Positions 33,618 to 42,423 of a stretch of DNA of 43,917 nt are shown in pieces. This DNA comes from Caldilineaceae bacterium. Its GTDB lineage: Bacteria; Chloroflexota; Anaerolineae; Caldilineales; Caldilineaceae. The notes under the pieces are model-generated. The model was not told where the DNA came from. It did no database searches and worked only from the letters and a program-made list of their open reading frames with translations. The first letter of the stretch is position 1; each line of letters opens with the position of its first letter. The stretch is taken from positions 1-43,917 of the forward strand of contig JAJEBF010000034.1 of assembly GCA_022824025.1 (NCBI GenBank), in the 5' to 3' direction. The position numbers and the translations under genes are program-made.

Positions 33618-36329
33618 GTGAAAACCGCTCATAAAGACGGTCCTACATACCCCCTCTGCCTGCCCTTCGACACCCCCGACGACTCCCTGTCCAGCGTCGG
33701 CGGCAAAGGCCTCAACCTGACCATACTGACCAAGGCGGGATTCCCCGTCCCCAATGGCTTCATCATCGCCACCGAAGCCTACTCCTCCTTCATCGACCAC
33801 GCAGGCCTCACTGGCTGGATGGCCGACCAAACCGCCGCTGTCGACACCGCCGACCCCCAGATCCTCGCATCTCTATCCGACAAACTGCGCGCCCGCATCC
33901 AAAACAGCGCAGTCCCTGCCGAGCTCTCCAGCCAGATCATCGCCGCCTACGCCCGAATGGGCCGCCCTGCCGTTGCCGTCCGCTCCTCTGCCACCGCCGA
34001 AGACCTTCCCGGCATGTCCTTCGCAGGCCAGCAGGACACCTTCCTCAACGTGCTTGAAGACGGCGCCCTCCTCCAGGCCGTCGTCAACTGCTGGAGCAGC
34101 CTGTGGACCGCTCGCGCCATCGCCTACCGGGCTCGCTACCACATCGACCAGTCCAGTGTCGCCCTTGCAGTCGTCGTACAGGAGATGGTCCAAAGCGAAG
34201 TATCCGGAGTCCTATTCACCGCCAACCCGCTTACAGGCAAGCGCAGTGAAACCGTGATTGATGCCGCCTTCGGACTTGGCGAAGCCCTCGTCAGCGGCCA
34301 GGTCGATCCCGACCACTTCGTACTCGATACCACTACCTGTCAGGTCATTCGCCAGCAACTCGGAGCCAAAGCGACTACGGTAACCGGCGCGCCAGCTGGC
34401 GGCATCGAATATTGCGCGTCGCCTCGCGCCGCAGAGCAGACACTCTCGCAAGAGCAACTCACCCAGCTCACAAAAATGGGCGCTGAAGTTGCCGACCTCT
34501 ACGACGAACCCCAGGACATCGAATGGGCCATCGCCGCCGGCGAACTCTTCCTGCTCCAGGCCAGACCCATCACATCCCTCTTCCCGCTGCCCCCGTCCGC
34601 CGAAAACAATGAAACCCTGGCCTATATCTCACTCGGTTCCATCCAGGGCGTCCTGACTCCTTTCACCCCGCTCGGACTGGATGTGCTCCGCGGCCTCTTC
34701 GCCGGCATCGCCAACCTCGTCTCCTCGGGCGCAACCCTTGACAACCAGCGGCTCCTCTATTCCGTTGCCAGCCGCCCTTGGATCCACATCTCCCCCGCCC
34801 TCCGCAATCCCGTCGGGCGTCTCATCTTCAGAAAAGCCCTTCCAATGGTCGAGCCCGGCGGAGCCCAGGCGATCCGGGAGTTGGTTTCCGGGCCTTTATT
34901 CGTTTCTCGTCCCATTCGTCCCCACGTCTTCACTGGCGCGGCGCCGTTTATCTATCGTCTGCTCAAATCCTTCGTCAGAGCCTTCCTCCAACCGGACAAG
35001 CAGAACCAGGCCGTCCGGTCCGCCGCCGAAGCGCATATCGCCAGCGTAGAAACAAGAATCCGCAAAGCCGCTACCTTCGACCAGCGCATCGACCTCCTGG
35101 AGTGGCTCTGCTACAATGCCCAGTTTCCCTTGCTACTGCCCCTCTTCATGCCTGCAATCATGGCCGGCTATGTTTCGCTAAACATTCTGCACCAGCTCAC
35201 CGCCTTTCTTGCACGCAGAAACGCCGAAATCGAGCCCTCCCTCGCCCTCGAACTGACCCGCAGTCTCCCCAACAACGAAACAACCGAAATGGACCTGGAG
35301 CTCTGGCAGGTTGCCCGGCGCATCCTGGAAGACACTGTAGAGGCAGCATCTTTCGCTGCCGCAGACCCGGACTACCTTGCCCGTCTGTACGCAAGCCAAG
35401 ACTTGACCCCCGCGACCCAATCTGCGTTGGAAGGCTTTCTCGACCGATATGGCATGCGCGGTCTTGCCGAGCTCGACATCGGTCAGCCCCGTTGGGCCGA
35501 CCAGCCCCTCCCCATCATCCGCTCTCTGCAGAGCTACCTCTCCCTCAACGACAGGGAAGCCCGTCCTGACCGCGTATTTCGTCGCGGCCAAGAAAGCGCC
35601 GCCCGCGCGAAGGACCGTCTTGCCTCAGCCGCTACCACCGCATTTCGCACACCAATTGCAGGCTGGATCGTGGGCCGGTTGGCCAGGCGCGTCCGCGCGC
35701 TGTCCGGCTTACGCGAGTCGCCCAAATTCACGATGATCCGAATCTCGGGCTTGATTCGCGCCGCCCTTCTCGAAAGTGGCCAGGAGTTCGCAGACAAAGG
35801 CGTCCTCAAAAGTGCCGACGACATCTTCTACCTCTCCATGCGCGAGCTCAAAACCCTTGCCATGAACGCGCCGGGAGACTGGAAGAAACTGGTACGCTCC
35901 CGCAGGGAGGAAGACCGCCGCGAACGCAGCCGGCACGCCATCCCCCGCATCATCCTCAGCGACGGAACCGCCTTCTACGCCGGCCTCGCCGCCGCCGCCG
36001 GCGCAGACGAAAAGACGCTCGTCGGCTCTGGCGTCTCCCCCGGTCTCATCGAAGGCGCAGTCCAGGTCGTTATCAACCCGCTCGACACCAAACTCAAGCC
36101 AGGAGACATCCTCGTCTGCCCGGGAACCGACCCCTCCTGGACGCCCCTCTTCCTCGCCGCCGGCGGCCTGATCACCGAAGTTGGCGGCATGATGACCCAT
36201 GGCTCCGTCGTTGCCCGCGAATACGGCATCCCCGCTGTCGTCGGCGTTGACCGGGCAACCGAACACCTGCAGACCGGCCAGAAAGTGCGCGTCGACGGCG
36301 GCAGTGGAACCATCGAGCTTCTGGACTGA
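33618..36329 (+). CDS. PEP-synthase-related phosphotransferase, rifampin phosphotransferase-like
   Basis: A 903-residue protein with three parts. An N-terminal ATP-binding PPDK_N domain (about 1-330) includes VGGKGLNLTILTKAGFPVP, AVRSSATAEDLPGMSFAGQQ and EWAIAAGELFLLQARPI. A helical middle domain (about 340-800) follows. A C-terminal swivelling His domain has GGMMTHGSVVAREYGIPAVV with the phospho-accepting His 861. The PEP/pyruvate-binding TIM barrel of true PEP synthase is absent, which is the plan of rifampin phosphotransferase (Rph, about 870 residues). The beta-phosphate of ATP would pass via His to a small molecule bound by the middle domain. The natural substrate is unknown. GTG 33618 has no clear ribosome site but is fixed by the promoter and homology. 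Confidence 0.82.
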   Translation: MKTAHKDGPTYPLCLPFDTPDDSLSSVGGKGLNLTILTKAGFPVPNGFIIATEAYSSFIDHAGLTGWMADQTAAVDTADPQILASLSDKLRARIQNSAVPAELSSQIIAAYARMGRPAVAVRSSATAEDLPGMSFAGQQDTFLNVLEDGALLQAVVNCWSSLWTARAIAYRARYHIDQSSVALAVVVQEMVQSEVSGVLFTANPLTGKRSETVIDAAFGLGEALVSGQVDPDHFVLDTTTCQVIRQQLGAKATTVTGAPAGGIEYCASPRAAEQTLSQEQLTQLTKMGAEVADLYDEPQDIEWAIAAGELFLLQARPITSLFPLPPSAENNETLAYISLGSIQGVLTPFTPLGLDVLRGLFAGIANLVSSGATLDNQRLLYSVASRPWIHISPALRNPVGRLIFRKALPMVEPGGAQAIRELVSGPLFVSRPIRPHVFTGAAPFIYRLLKSFVRAFLQPDKQNQAVRSAAEAHIASVETRIRKAATFDQRIDLLEWLCYNAQFPLLLPLFMPAIMAGYVSLNILHQLTAFLARRNAEIEPSLALELTRSLPNNETTEMDLELWQVARRILEDTVEAASFAAADPDYLARLYASQDLTPATQSALEGFLDRYGMRGLAELDIGQPRWADQPLPIIRSLQSYLSLNDREARPDRVFRRGQESAARAKDRLASAATTAFRTPIAGWIVGRLARRVRALSGLRESPKFTMIRISGLIRAALLESGQEFADKGVLKSADDIFYLSMRELKTLAMNAPGDWKKLVRSRREEDRRERSRHAIPRIILSDGTAFYAGLAAAAGADEKTLVGSGVSPGLIEGAVQVVINPLDTKLKPGDILVCPGTDPSWTPLFLAAGGLITEVGGMMTHGSVVAREYGIPAVVGVDRATEHLQTGQKVRVDGGSGTIELLD

Positions 36330-36351
36330 TTCCGCTCAGAATACCCTCGGT

Positions 36352-37293
36352 TCACCCACCGTTTACAGAGTGCACCTTTCTGAAAATGCGCCGCAGGCGC
36401 GCCGTCACCTCTTCCGGCAGCGGCGGCCTCAGCAGGGATGCCGTGTTCTCTTCCAGGTGCTGTGCATTGCCCGTCCCCGTCAATATCACGTCAAGCCCGG
36501 GTTCATGGCGGCAGAACCGGTATGCCGCCTCCGGCAACGAGCGCGCGTCGCTCTCTTCTATCACCCAGTCCAGCGGCCTGAACAGGTCCAGCGCATCCTC
36601 CTCTATCTCGCCGCTGCGCCGCAATTCCACCAGAATCTCCCGCAAACGCGCCGGGTTGCTGAACGCCCTGCGCACCGCAAACATGCACTCCGTCGCGATC
36701 CCCTTCTCCTGCGTCGCACGCAACACACTTTCCCGCGCTGTCTGATTCAGAATGTTAAACCCGACCATCACAACATCCACGGCATCGTCTTCGATCACCT
36801 TCCGAAGCAGCGCATGGCTCAGGTCCGAACCAAACCGTTCGCTTACCGCCAGATGTCGGATCTTTCCTGATTCCTGCATCCTCCGCAATGCCGGAAAAAT
36901 CTCATCCCGGGCATGCGCATACTCGTCAAGGGTCAGACCGTGAAGGTGGTATACATCGATCGTTTCCACCCCTATTCGCTTCAGACTAGCCTCCACGCCC
37001 GCGACGTACTCATCAACCGGCACAAGTTCGCCCCCGCGCCCCGCCCCCTTCTTGCTCGAGATGACCAGCTTGTCCCTGTCAAACCCCCGAATTCCCTTGC
37101 CAACTATCTCTTCCGTCCGGTACGCCTCGGCGGTGTCAATATAGTTAATCCCCAGATCCAGTGCTCGCCTCACCACCGCGATCGACTCCTCCTCGCTGCG
37201 GCCCGTGCCCTGGCCCAGCCGGCTCGGTCCCCCTGCGCCCAGCCCGACAACACTGACACGCAAGCCAGTCCGTCCAAATGTACAATATTCCAT
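36352..37293 (-). CDS. Aldo/keto reductase
   Basis: A 313-residue NADPH-dependent aldo/keto reductase with a TIM-barrel plan. It starts with FGRTGLRVSVVGLGAGG, carries the catalytic tetrad in NYIDTAEAY (Asp, Tyr), VISSKKGAG (Lys) and DVYHLHGL (His), and ends with LTGTGNAQHLEENTASLL, typical of the family. It reduces an aldehyde or ketone; sugar-derived or xenobiotic substrates are possible. ATG 37293 was chosen because GGAGG is correctly placed upstream; an upstream start at 37329 lacks support. It is convergent with the phosphotransferase gene, 22 bases apart, and divergent from the small membrane protein gene. Confidence 0.9.
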   Translation of the reverse strand: MEYCTFGRTGLRVSVVGLGAGGPSRLGQGTGRSEEESIAVVRRALDLGINYIDTAEAYRTEEIVGKGIRGFDRDKLVISSKKGAGRGGELVPVDEYVAGVEASLKRIGVETIDVYHLHGLTLDEYAHARDEIFPALRRMQESGKIRHLAVSERFGSDLSHALLRKVIEDDAVDVVMVGFNILNQTARESVLRATQEKGIATECMFAVRRAFSNPARLREILVELRRSGEIEEDALDLFRPLDWVIEESDARSLPEAAYRFCRHEPGLDVILTGTGNAQHLEENTASLLRPPLPEEVTARLRRIFRKVHSVNGG

Positions 37294-37339
37294 CTCCGCC
37301 TCCTGTCTCGTCTCAGTCGATGATGGCACTCAATGTTCC

Positions 37340-37368
37340 ATTGTAGCGCGCCCCACCATCTACCTGAA
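37340..37368 (-). promoter_or_regulatory. Possible promoter of the aldo/keto reductase gene
   Basis: TACAAT (37345-37340, minus strand) is a five-of-six -10 match. A poor -35 (TTCAGG, 37368-37363) stands 17 bases away. The leader would be about 40 bases. Confidence 0.4.
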
Positions 37369-37390
37369 ATCGTGCAGACAGCCATTCTCG

Positions 37391-37399
37391 TGCTATAAT
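37391..37399 (+). promoter_or_regulatory. Extended -10 promoter of the small membrane protein gene
   Basis: TGCTATAAT is an extended -10 element identical to that upstream of era. No -35 is evident. Transcription would begin near 37406, about 150 bases before the gene; this leader shows no recognised structure. Confidence 0.55.
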
Positions 37400-37556
37400 C
37401 GCTTGCACCGCCCGCCGGTTCTCGGGTTGGTTGCGGCGATGGCGCCGAGCCGAATTCACTCGCTCCCTTCACCGCCGCGCCTTGACCAGGCGGCGCGCCT
37501 GGTGCCCTGCGCCGGCCCGAAAAAAACTTTTCATCCAGTTCTGACGGAGAGGGATT

Positions 37557-37766
37557 ATGTCCGAGGAGAATGTTCAGGAAATCGAAACGCCGCAAGCCGA
37601 AGAAACTATCGTCTCGGAAGACCAAGCAACGGTTTCGCCTGCCGAGGGCCGCCCCAATGCCTATGCTTTCGCCAGCTACCTCTTTGGGGGCTGGGCTGCC
37701 CTGATGATCGTATTTACCCTCCTCGCCGTAGTCGCAATGGAAATCGTCGGCATGATGGCAGGCTAA
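37557..37766 (+). CDS. Small single-pass membrane protein
   Basis: A 69-residue protein. The first 32 residues are strongly acidic (EENVQEIETPQAEETIVSED) and the last 35 form a hydrophobic segment (YLFGGWAALMIVFTLLAVVA) ending at MEIVGMMAG. It is thus a tail-anchored-like membrane protein with an acidic cytoplasmic head. No family was recognised. The reality of the gene is supported by a good ribosome site (GGAGAGGG before ATG), its own extended -10 promoter and a composition unlike random sequence. It could be a regulator or accessory subunit of a larger membrane complex; nothing nearby identifies a partner. Confidence 0.6.
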   Translation: MSEENVQEIETPQAEETIVSEDQATVSPAEGRPNAYAFASYLFGGWAALMIVFTLLAVVAMEIVGMMAG

Positions 37767-37962
37767 CCGCCGCTTTTTCGCCACCGGCCCGCACACGGGG
37801 GGCGCCCCTCTTCGGCGCTCTCTCCCATTCCCCCCTTCCAAACCGCTGTTCCCATCGGTGCCCCTCTCCACCTTTGCCCTCCGCACCAAGCCCCTCTTCG
37901 AGAATCAAGCTTTTCTGCGCGCCCATTCGCGTCCCTTTGAGGACAAGGAAGTTCCTGACTTT

Positions 37963-37986
37963 CCCCGTGCCCTTCCGTGGATCCAC
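37963..37986 (+). repeat. Dispersed CCGTGGATC motif
   Basis: CCCCGTGCCCTTCCGTGGAT followed by CCAC repeats the pattern found at 9144-9207 and 33482-33504. It again lies in a C/T-rich non-coding stretch, shortly upstream of a promoter. Confidence 0.45.
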
Positions 37987-38000
37987 CGCCGTTCGACCAG

Positions 38001-38011
38001 CCCCCCCCCCC
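38001..38011 (+). repeat. Homopolymeric C tract (11 bases)
   Basis: Eleven consecutive C lie 19 bases upstream of the -35 box of the phosphodiesterase/ABC operon. Such tracts slip during replication and could vary promoter strength; assembly error is also possible at such sites. Confidence 0.6.
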
Positions 38012-38030
38012 ACGCCGCACAATGCGTCGT

Positions 38031-38059
38031 TTGCAGATTCAGTTTCTTTAATCTATAAT
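38031..38059 (+). promoter_or_regulatory. Promoter of the phosphodiesterase/ABC operon
   Basis: TTGCAG (38031-38036) and a perfect TATAAT (38054-38059) are 17 bases apart. The start near 38066 puts the AT-rich palindrome at about +21 to +32, a usual repressor position, and leaves a leader of about 430 bases. Confidence 0.7.
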
Positions 38060-38086
38060 TGCCCCGACCCGCCTTGAATTCAGTGT

Positions 38087-38098
38087 TTTTTGCAAAAA
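38087..38098. promoter_or_regulatory. AT-rich palindrome, possible operator of the operon
   Basis: TTTTTGCAAAAA is a perfect 12-bp inverted repeat just downstream of the predicted transcription start, flanked by GAATTC at 38076-38081 and 38099-38104. LacI-family repressors often bind centred GC or CG palindromes of this kind in front of sugar transport operons; that identity is inference. Confidence 0.45.
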
Positions 38099-38498
38099 GA
38101 ATTCGTTAAGGAAGCTCGGCTGCCAAAACCCTGACATACCATGGTTCCTGGTCAAGTCAACTGATTCCAATCCCGATGCCAGCAAACGCTACGAACCACT
38201 CACTTCGCCTGAGCGCATCAGTTCAAGGGAAAGTTTAAGCCTATACACGAATTCTGATTGTGACTCGCCGACACAACATCTGCACGCTCGGACTCACACA
38301 GCGCAGAGGAACGCGAGCCACCAAAGAACACCGCGAATGCCGTTGCATGACGACTGGGCACCCGCCTCGCCCAGATTCATGCGCTCTGTATGCACTGCCA
38401 ACCCGCTTTCTCTGAGCAGGGAAATCCAAAGCAACTGGCAGCGACTAAAACAGCCTATCCTTACGATGGGACAACGCAGAGGGAGAGACCGGCCTGCA

Positions 38499-40490
38499 AT
38501 GTCGAAGAAAATCTACGCTTATGGAATGGACGGATTCGTCACCCCAATGATGAAGTACTTCGCGGCAGAGGGCTGCCTGCCCAATTTCAGCCGCCTCCTC
38601 AGTGAGGGTACCGTCAACGAGACCTATCCATCCTTCCCCGTTTGGACGCCCACAAACTGGGCCACGCTCTCCACCGGCGCGCACACCGGCACGCACAGTG
38701 TCCCAACCTGGCAGACCGTGATCGAGCGCAAGTCCGCCACCAACGAAAAAGACGTGAGCGTCAGTAGCTTCGACGGCCGCGCCAACAACGCCGAACGCAT
38801 CTGGAACGCGCTGGAGCGCGCCGGTCTCAAAGGCGTCGCCGTACACTACCCCGGCGCCCATCCATCTGGCGTGGAAATCGGCTATGTTGTCGACGGTTTC
38901 GGCGCCCCCGGTCACAACAGCACTGATTTCGAAGTGGCCGCTGCCCAGGCCTACACAACCGATGCCTCCAAGGCAAGCGATGTCGCCATGGCGCACGACG
39001 GCTCCGCGATTTCAGGCCCCCGAAGCGTCGAGCCTGTGCCCCCCTTGGCCGCCGCGGACGACTGGATCAACCTTCCCGCCAGCGCCTCGCCCCCCCTGGC
39101 AACCAGTTTCACGGTCACAGCCCGACTCGGCGGCGACGCCAACGACTTCCACCTGCTGGCTCTCGACAGCAGTGGCGCCGGCTACGACCGCGTCCTCATC
39201 TGCCGCACCCGAAACGGCAGCGACGTCGTCGCCGCTTGCGACACCTGCCAATGGAGTGACTGGGCCATCGAACAGTTCCAATTTGACGGTAGCGCGCAAC
39301 AGGCGTCGGTCCGCTTCAAACTAATGGAGTTGAGCTCGGACGGCTCAGGTCTCAAGCTCTACCGTACACAGGTTACTTTTACAAACGGCTTTGCCTACGG
39401 CGACTCAGACCTTGAAGCCGAACTGATCGAACGCTTTGGGCCCTACCAGGAACATGCTTCCATGACTCCGTATACGTCTGGCATGATCGACTACGATACG
39501 GCGCTCGAGGAGTGTGAATACCAGGGCATCTGGTTCGCCAACGTCGCCAACTACATGCTCCACGAAAGAGACTGCGCCTACTTCACCTGCCACTGGCACC
39601 TGTATGACTATATCAATCACATTCATTTGGCCGACGTCGATCCCGTCTGTCCCGGCTTCAATCCCGAAACCAAAGAAAAGTACATGGACTACTTCCGCCG
39701 CGCCTACCAGGTCGGCGATCGAGTCCTCGGCCTCATGTACGCCGCCGCCGACGAGGCCAACAATAACGGCGGCGAAGTCTATGTTGGCATCATCTCCGAC
39801 CACGGAGCCTACCCGGACGTTCGCATCGCCAACCTGCGCCAGTTCCTCTGCGACACGGGCTTCCTTGTCCTGAAGAACGGCGGCGAAGACGCCATCGCCC
39901 AGGACCTGGACCCCCCTTCCGAGCTAATCGACTGGGATCGCACCAAAGCCTACCTGGCCCGCCGCGGCTTCGACATTACAATCAATGCAGAACCAGGCCC
40001 GGAATTCGACCAGATCGAGCGCGAGCTTCTCACCGCCCTCCGAACCTGGGTTGACGAGGAAACCGGTAACACAGTTGTCGCCATCGCTCTGCCCAAACGA
40101 GACGCCTACCTGCTGGGCCAGTGGGGAGACGAGTGCGGCGACGTCATCTTCGCATGGGACCACGACTATGTCAGCGGTTACTACGTTCAGTGGCTTGGAA
40201 TCGAAGGCGGAGGCAATGTCGGGGCGCCCCTCGTCTACGGCGCCCACCACGGTGGCTTCATCCCAACCGAGAACGGTTTCTCGTCCACGTTCGGGTCCCT
40301 CTTCCTTGATGGGCCCGGGCTGAAAAATGGCTACCAACGCCCCGTCGACCGGTTGGGCTACATCCACGCCGTAGACGCCGTGCCAACATTCTGCCACATC
40401 CTGGGCGTCGATCCGCCAGCACAAAGCCAGGGGACAGTCGCACGCGATCTGCTCGAAGGTCACGAAATGGTTAGAGAGAGGACGGTATGA
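38499..40490 (+). CDS. Type I phosphodiesterase / alkaline phosphatase superfamily hydrolase
   Basis: A 663-residue metal-dependent hydrolase. Metal and catalytic positions of the superfamily are visible: D11 in YGMDGF, the likely nucleophile Thr50 in FPVWTPTNWATLSTG, Asp and His in HLYDYINHIH, Asp-His in GIISDHGAYPD, and a final His in GAHHGGFIP. Between about residues 170 and 300 is a beta-rich insert. No signal peptide is present, so it should be cytoplasmic. Substrates of the family include nucleotides, phosphonates and phosphodiesters. ATG 38499 was chosen for its fit to the conserved N-terminus and a GGGAGAG site; upstream in-frame ATGs (38337, 38466) lack ribosome sites. Its stop overlaps the first permease gene (ATGA), so it is coupled to import. 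Confidence 0.8.
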   Translation: MSKKIYAYGMDGFVTPMMKYFAAEGCLPNFSRLLSEGTVNETYPSFPVWTPTNWATLSTGAHTGTHSVPTWQTVIERKSATNEKDVSVSSFDGRANNAERIWNALERAGLKGVAVHYPGAHPSGVEIGYVVDGFGAPGHNSTDFEVAAAQAYTTDASKASDVAMAHDGSAISGPRSVEPVPPLAAADDWINLPASASPPLATSFTVTARLGGDANDFHLLALDSSGAGYDRVLICRTRNGSDVVAACDTCQWSDWAIEQFQFDGSAQQASVRFKLMELSSDGSGLKLYRTQVTFTNGFAYGDSDLEAELIERFGPYQEHASMTPYTSGMIDYDTALEECEYQGIWFANVANYMLHERDCAYFTCHWHLYDYINHIHLADVDPVCPGFNPETKEKYMDYFRRAYQVGDRVLGLMYAAADEANNNGGEVYVGIISDHGAYPDVRIANLRQFLCDTGFLVLKNGGEDAIAQDLDPPSELIDWDRTKAYLARRGFDITINAEPGPEFDQIERELLTALRTWVDEETGNTVVAIALPKRDAYLLGQWGDECGDVIFAWDHDYVSGYYVQWLGIEGGGNVGAPLVYGAHHGGFIPTENGFSSTFGSLFLDGPGLKNGYQRPVDRLGYIHAVDAVPTFCHILGVDPPAQSQGTVARDLLEGHEMVRERTV

Positions 40491-41437
40491 CCACAAAGGC
40501 GTTACCCAGTACCCGGATCCCCCTTCCCCGCTGGACCAAAAACCTCCGCGCCAAAGAAGCAATCGCCGGCTACATATTTCTCTCTCCCTGGCTGCTGGGA
40601 ATCATTCTCTTCATCGTCGGACCCATGATGACCTCCGGCTTCCTCAGTTTCACCCGCTACGACATCGTTAACCCGCCCGAATTTGTCGGCCTCAAAAACT
40701 TCATTGAAATCTTTACGAAGGACAGGCTCTTCTGGCCCTCGATGATGCTGACCTTCCGCTACGCACTGATCGTCGTCCCGTTTTCACTAATTGGCGCTCT
40801 CGCTGCGGCAATGCTGCTGAACCAGGCCCTGTTGGGAACAACCTGGTTCCGCACATTCTTCTTCCTGCCCCATTTGACCCCTATTGTCGCTGCCGCCGTC
40901 CTTTGGGGATGGATCTTTAACGCCGACGTGGGCCCGATTAACCATTGGATTCGTACCATCACCGGCAGCGACAACGCCCCGGGTTGGTTCCGAGACCCGG
41001 ACTGGGCGATGACGGGCCTGATCATAATGGCAATGTGGGGCGCCATCGGCGGCAATACCATGTTGATTTTCCTGGCCGGCCTCCAGGGTGTTCCCCAGGA
41101 ACTGTACGATGCCGCTGTCGTGGACGGCGCCGGAATCTGGGCCAAATTCCGCAACGTGACCCTCCCGATGCTAACCCCGACAATCTTCTTCAATATGGTT
41201 CTCGGAATCATCGGCGCACTGAGAGTGTTTGCCGCCGCCTACGTCGCCACCCAAGGCGGACCTGCCTACTCTACATGGTTTTACGCTCTGCATATCTACA
41301 CGCGGGCGTTCCAATACTTCGAAATGGGATATGCTTCGGCTTTGGCTTGGATCTTCTTCTTCGTCCTGTTCGTATTTACCTACGTTCAGTTCAGGCAGTC
41401 GCGGCGCTGGGTTTACTATGCAGGGGAGGTGGACTGA
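40487..41437 (+). CDS. ABC sugar-type permease, MalF/UgpA-like
   Basis: A 316-residue inner-membrane permease with six predicted segments, beginning KEAIAGYIFLSPWLLGIILF. The cytoplasmic EAA loop, AAVVDGAGIWAKFRNVTLP, contacts the ATPase subunit, which is not encoded in the window and is often shared in such bacteria. The order PDE - permease - permease - binding protein is that of CUT1 importers for oligosaccharides or glycerol-3-phosphate-like compounds. The ATG overlaps the hydrolase stop by four bases, and the stop overlaps the next ATG by one base, so the three genes are translated in coupling. Confidence 0.93.
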   Translation: MTTKALPSTRIPLPRWTKNLRAKEAIAGYIFLSPWLLGIILFIVGPMMTSGFLSFTRYDIVNPPEFVGLKNFIEIFTKDRLFWPSMMLTFRYALIVVPFSLIGALAAAMLLNQALLGTTWFRTFFFLPHLTPIVAAAVLWGWIFNADVGPINHWIRTITGSDNAPGWFRDPDWAMTGLIIMAMWGAIGGNTMLIFLAGLQGVPQELYDAAVVDGAGIWAKFRNVTLPMLTPTIFFNMVLGIIGALRVFAAAYVATQGGPAYSTWFYALHIYTRAFQYFEMGYASALAWIFFFVLFVFTYVQFRQSRRWVYYAGEVD

Positions 41438-42363
41438 TGGCAGGTGAAGTCATTACGCGCAACCGCAAACAGGCAGGAGGAGGATTCATTCCTGTTGGCG
41501 CATTTCAATCAGCCTCATTTCAGCGCGCCTTTGGCCGCGGCATTCTATACCTGATCGCGGTATCCAGCTCCGCCGTCTTCATGTTCCCCTTTGTTTGGAC
41601 TGTGCTCTCCTCGCTGAAACGTGGAGGAGAGCTGTTCAGATTTCCACCCACTTGGCTTCCGGAAATCCCGCAATTCCACAACTATCCGGACGTTTTTGAT
41701 ATCGTACCTTGGGCCATGTGGACTTGGAATTCAACATTTGTGGCCGTCGTCTCAACCTTCGGCGCTGTCCTCACTGCCGCTCTCGTCGGCTATTCTTTCG
41801 CCCGTTTCCGGTACCCCGCGCGAGACGTGCTATTTATCCTTACTCTCAGCACCATGATGCTTCCTGTGGAAGTAACATTGATTCCCCTCTATCTGATGTT
41901 TGCTAAAATTGGATGGCTGGACTCTTACAGACCACTTATCGTCCCTTCTTTCTTCGGAGGCAGCGCCTTCCTGATCTTCCTCATGCGTCAGTTCTTCATG
42001 AGTATCCCAATCGACTTGGATGAAGCTGCCCGCATAGACGGTGCAAACTACCTCCGCATCTTCTGGCAGATTCTGATGCCGCTTTCCATCCCCGTTACCG
42101 CAACAGCGGCCGTTCTAACATTCATGGCGCAATGGAATGAATTTCTCCAACCCTTCATTTTCTTGAATACAAAGTCAAAGTACACTTTGGCAATCGGCAT
42201 CCGCTACTTTCAGGCTGTCTCAGGTTTCGCCGATGACAGCGAACCCAAGTATCACCTGCTCATGGCAGCCAGCGTCATGATGACTGCACCAATCATCGCC
42301 CTCTTTTTCCTGGCGCAACGATATCTCGTCCAGGGAATCGTTATGTCAGGTATAAAGGGATAG
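41437..42363 (+). CDS. ABC sugar-type permease, MalG/UgpE-like
   Basis: A 308-residue second permease of the CUT1 importer. It has six membrane segments, the first being ILYLIAVSSSAVFMFPFVWT, and the EAA loop DEAARIDGANYLRIFWQILM. The block VEVTLIPLYLMFAKIGWLDS is typical of MalG/UgpE proteins. ATG 41437 shares its first base with the stop of the MalF-like gene (TGATG). The binding-protein gene follows 60 bases later behind a strong ribosome site. Together with its partner it forms the membrane channel. Confidence 0.93.
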   Translation: MAGEVITRNRKQAGGGFIPVGAFQSASFQRAFGRGILYLIAVSSSAVFMFPFVWTVLSSLKRGGELFRFPPTWLPEIPQFHNYPDVFDIVPWAMWTWNSTFVAVVSTFGAVLTAALVGYSFARFRYPARDVLFILTLSTMMLPVEVTLIPLYLMFAKIGWLDSYRPLIVPSFFGGSAFLIFLMRQFFMSIPIDLDEAARIDGANYLRIFWQILMPLSIPVTATAAVLTFMAQWNEFLQPFIFLNTKSKYTLAIGIRYFQAVSGFADDSEPKYHLLMAASVMMTAPIIALFFLAQRYLVQGIVMSGIKG

Positions 42364-42423
42364 CTTATTGTTCATGGTCCGGACCGTTCCACAATTCAAC
42401 GGTATCCCAAAGGAGGAACCAAC

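Larger units (their letters stand above)
37767..38498. other. Long regulatory gap before the phosphodiesterase/ABC operon
   Basis: This 732-base gap contains a GGGCGCCCC repeat (about 37799-37808), a dispersed CCGTGGATC motif (37963-37986), an 11-base C tract (38001-38011), a strong promoter (38031-38059) and an AT-rich palindrome (38087-38098) flanked by GAATTC sites. From 38105 to 38498 lies a presumed leader of more than 400 bases with lower GC content. It has an in-frame ATG at 38337, but no ribosome site there, and no known riboswitch was recognised. Confidence 0.55.
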
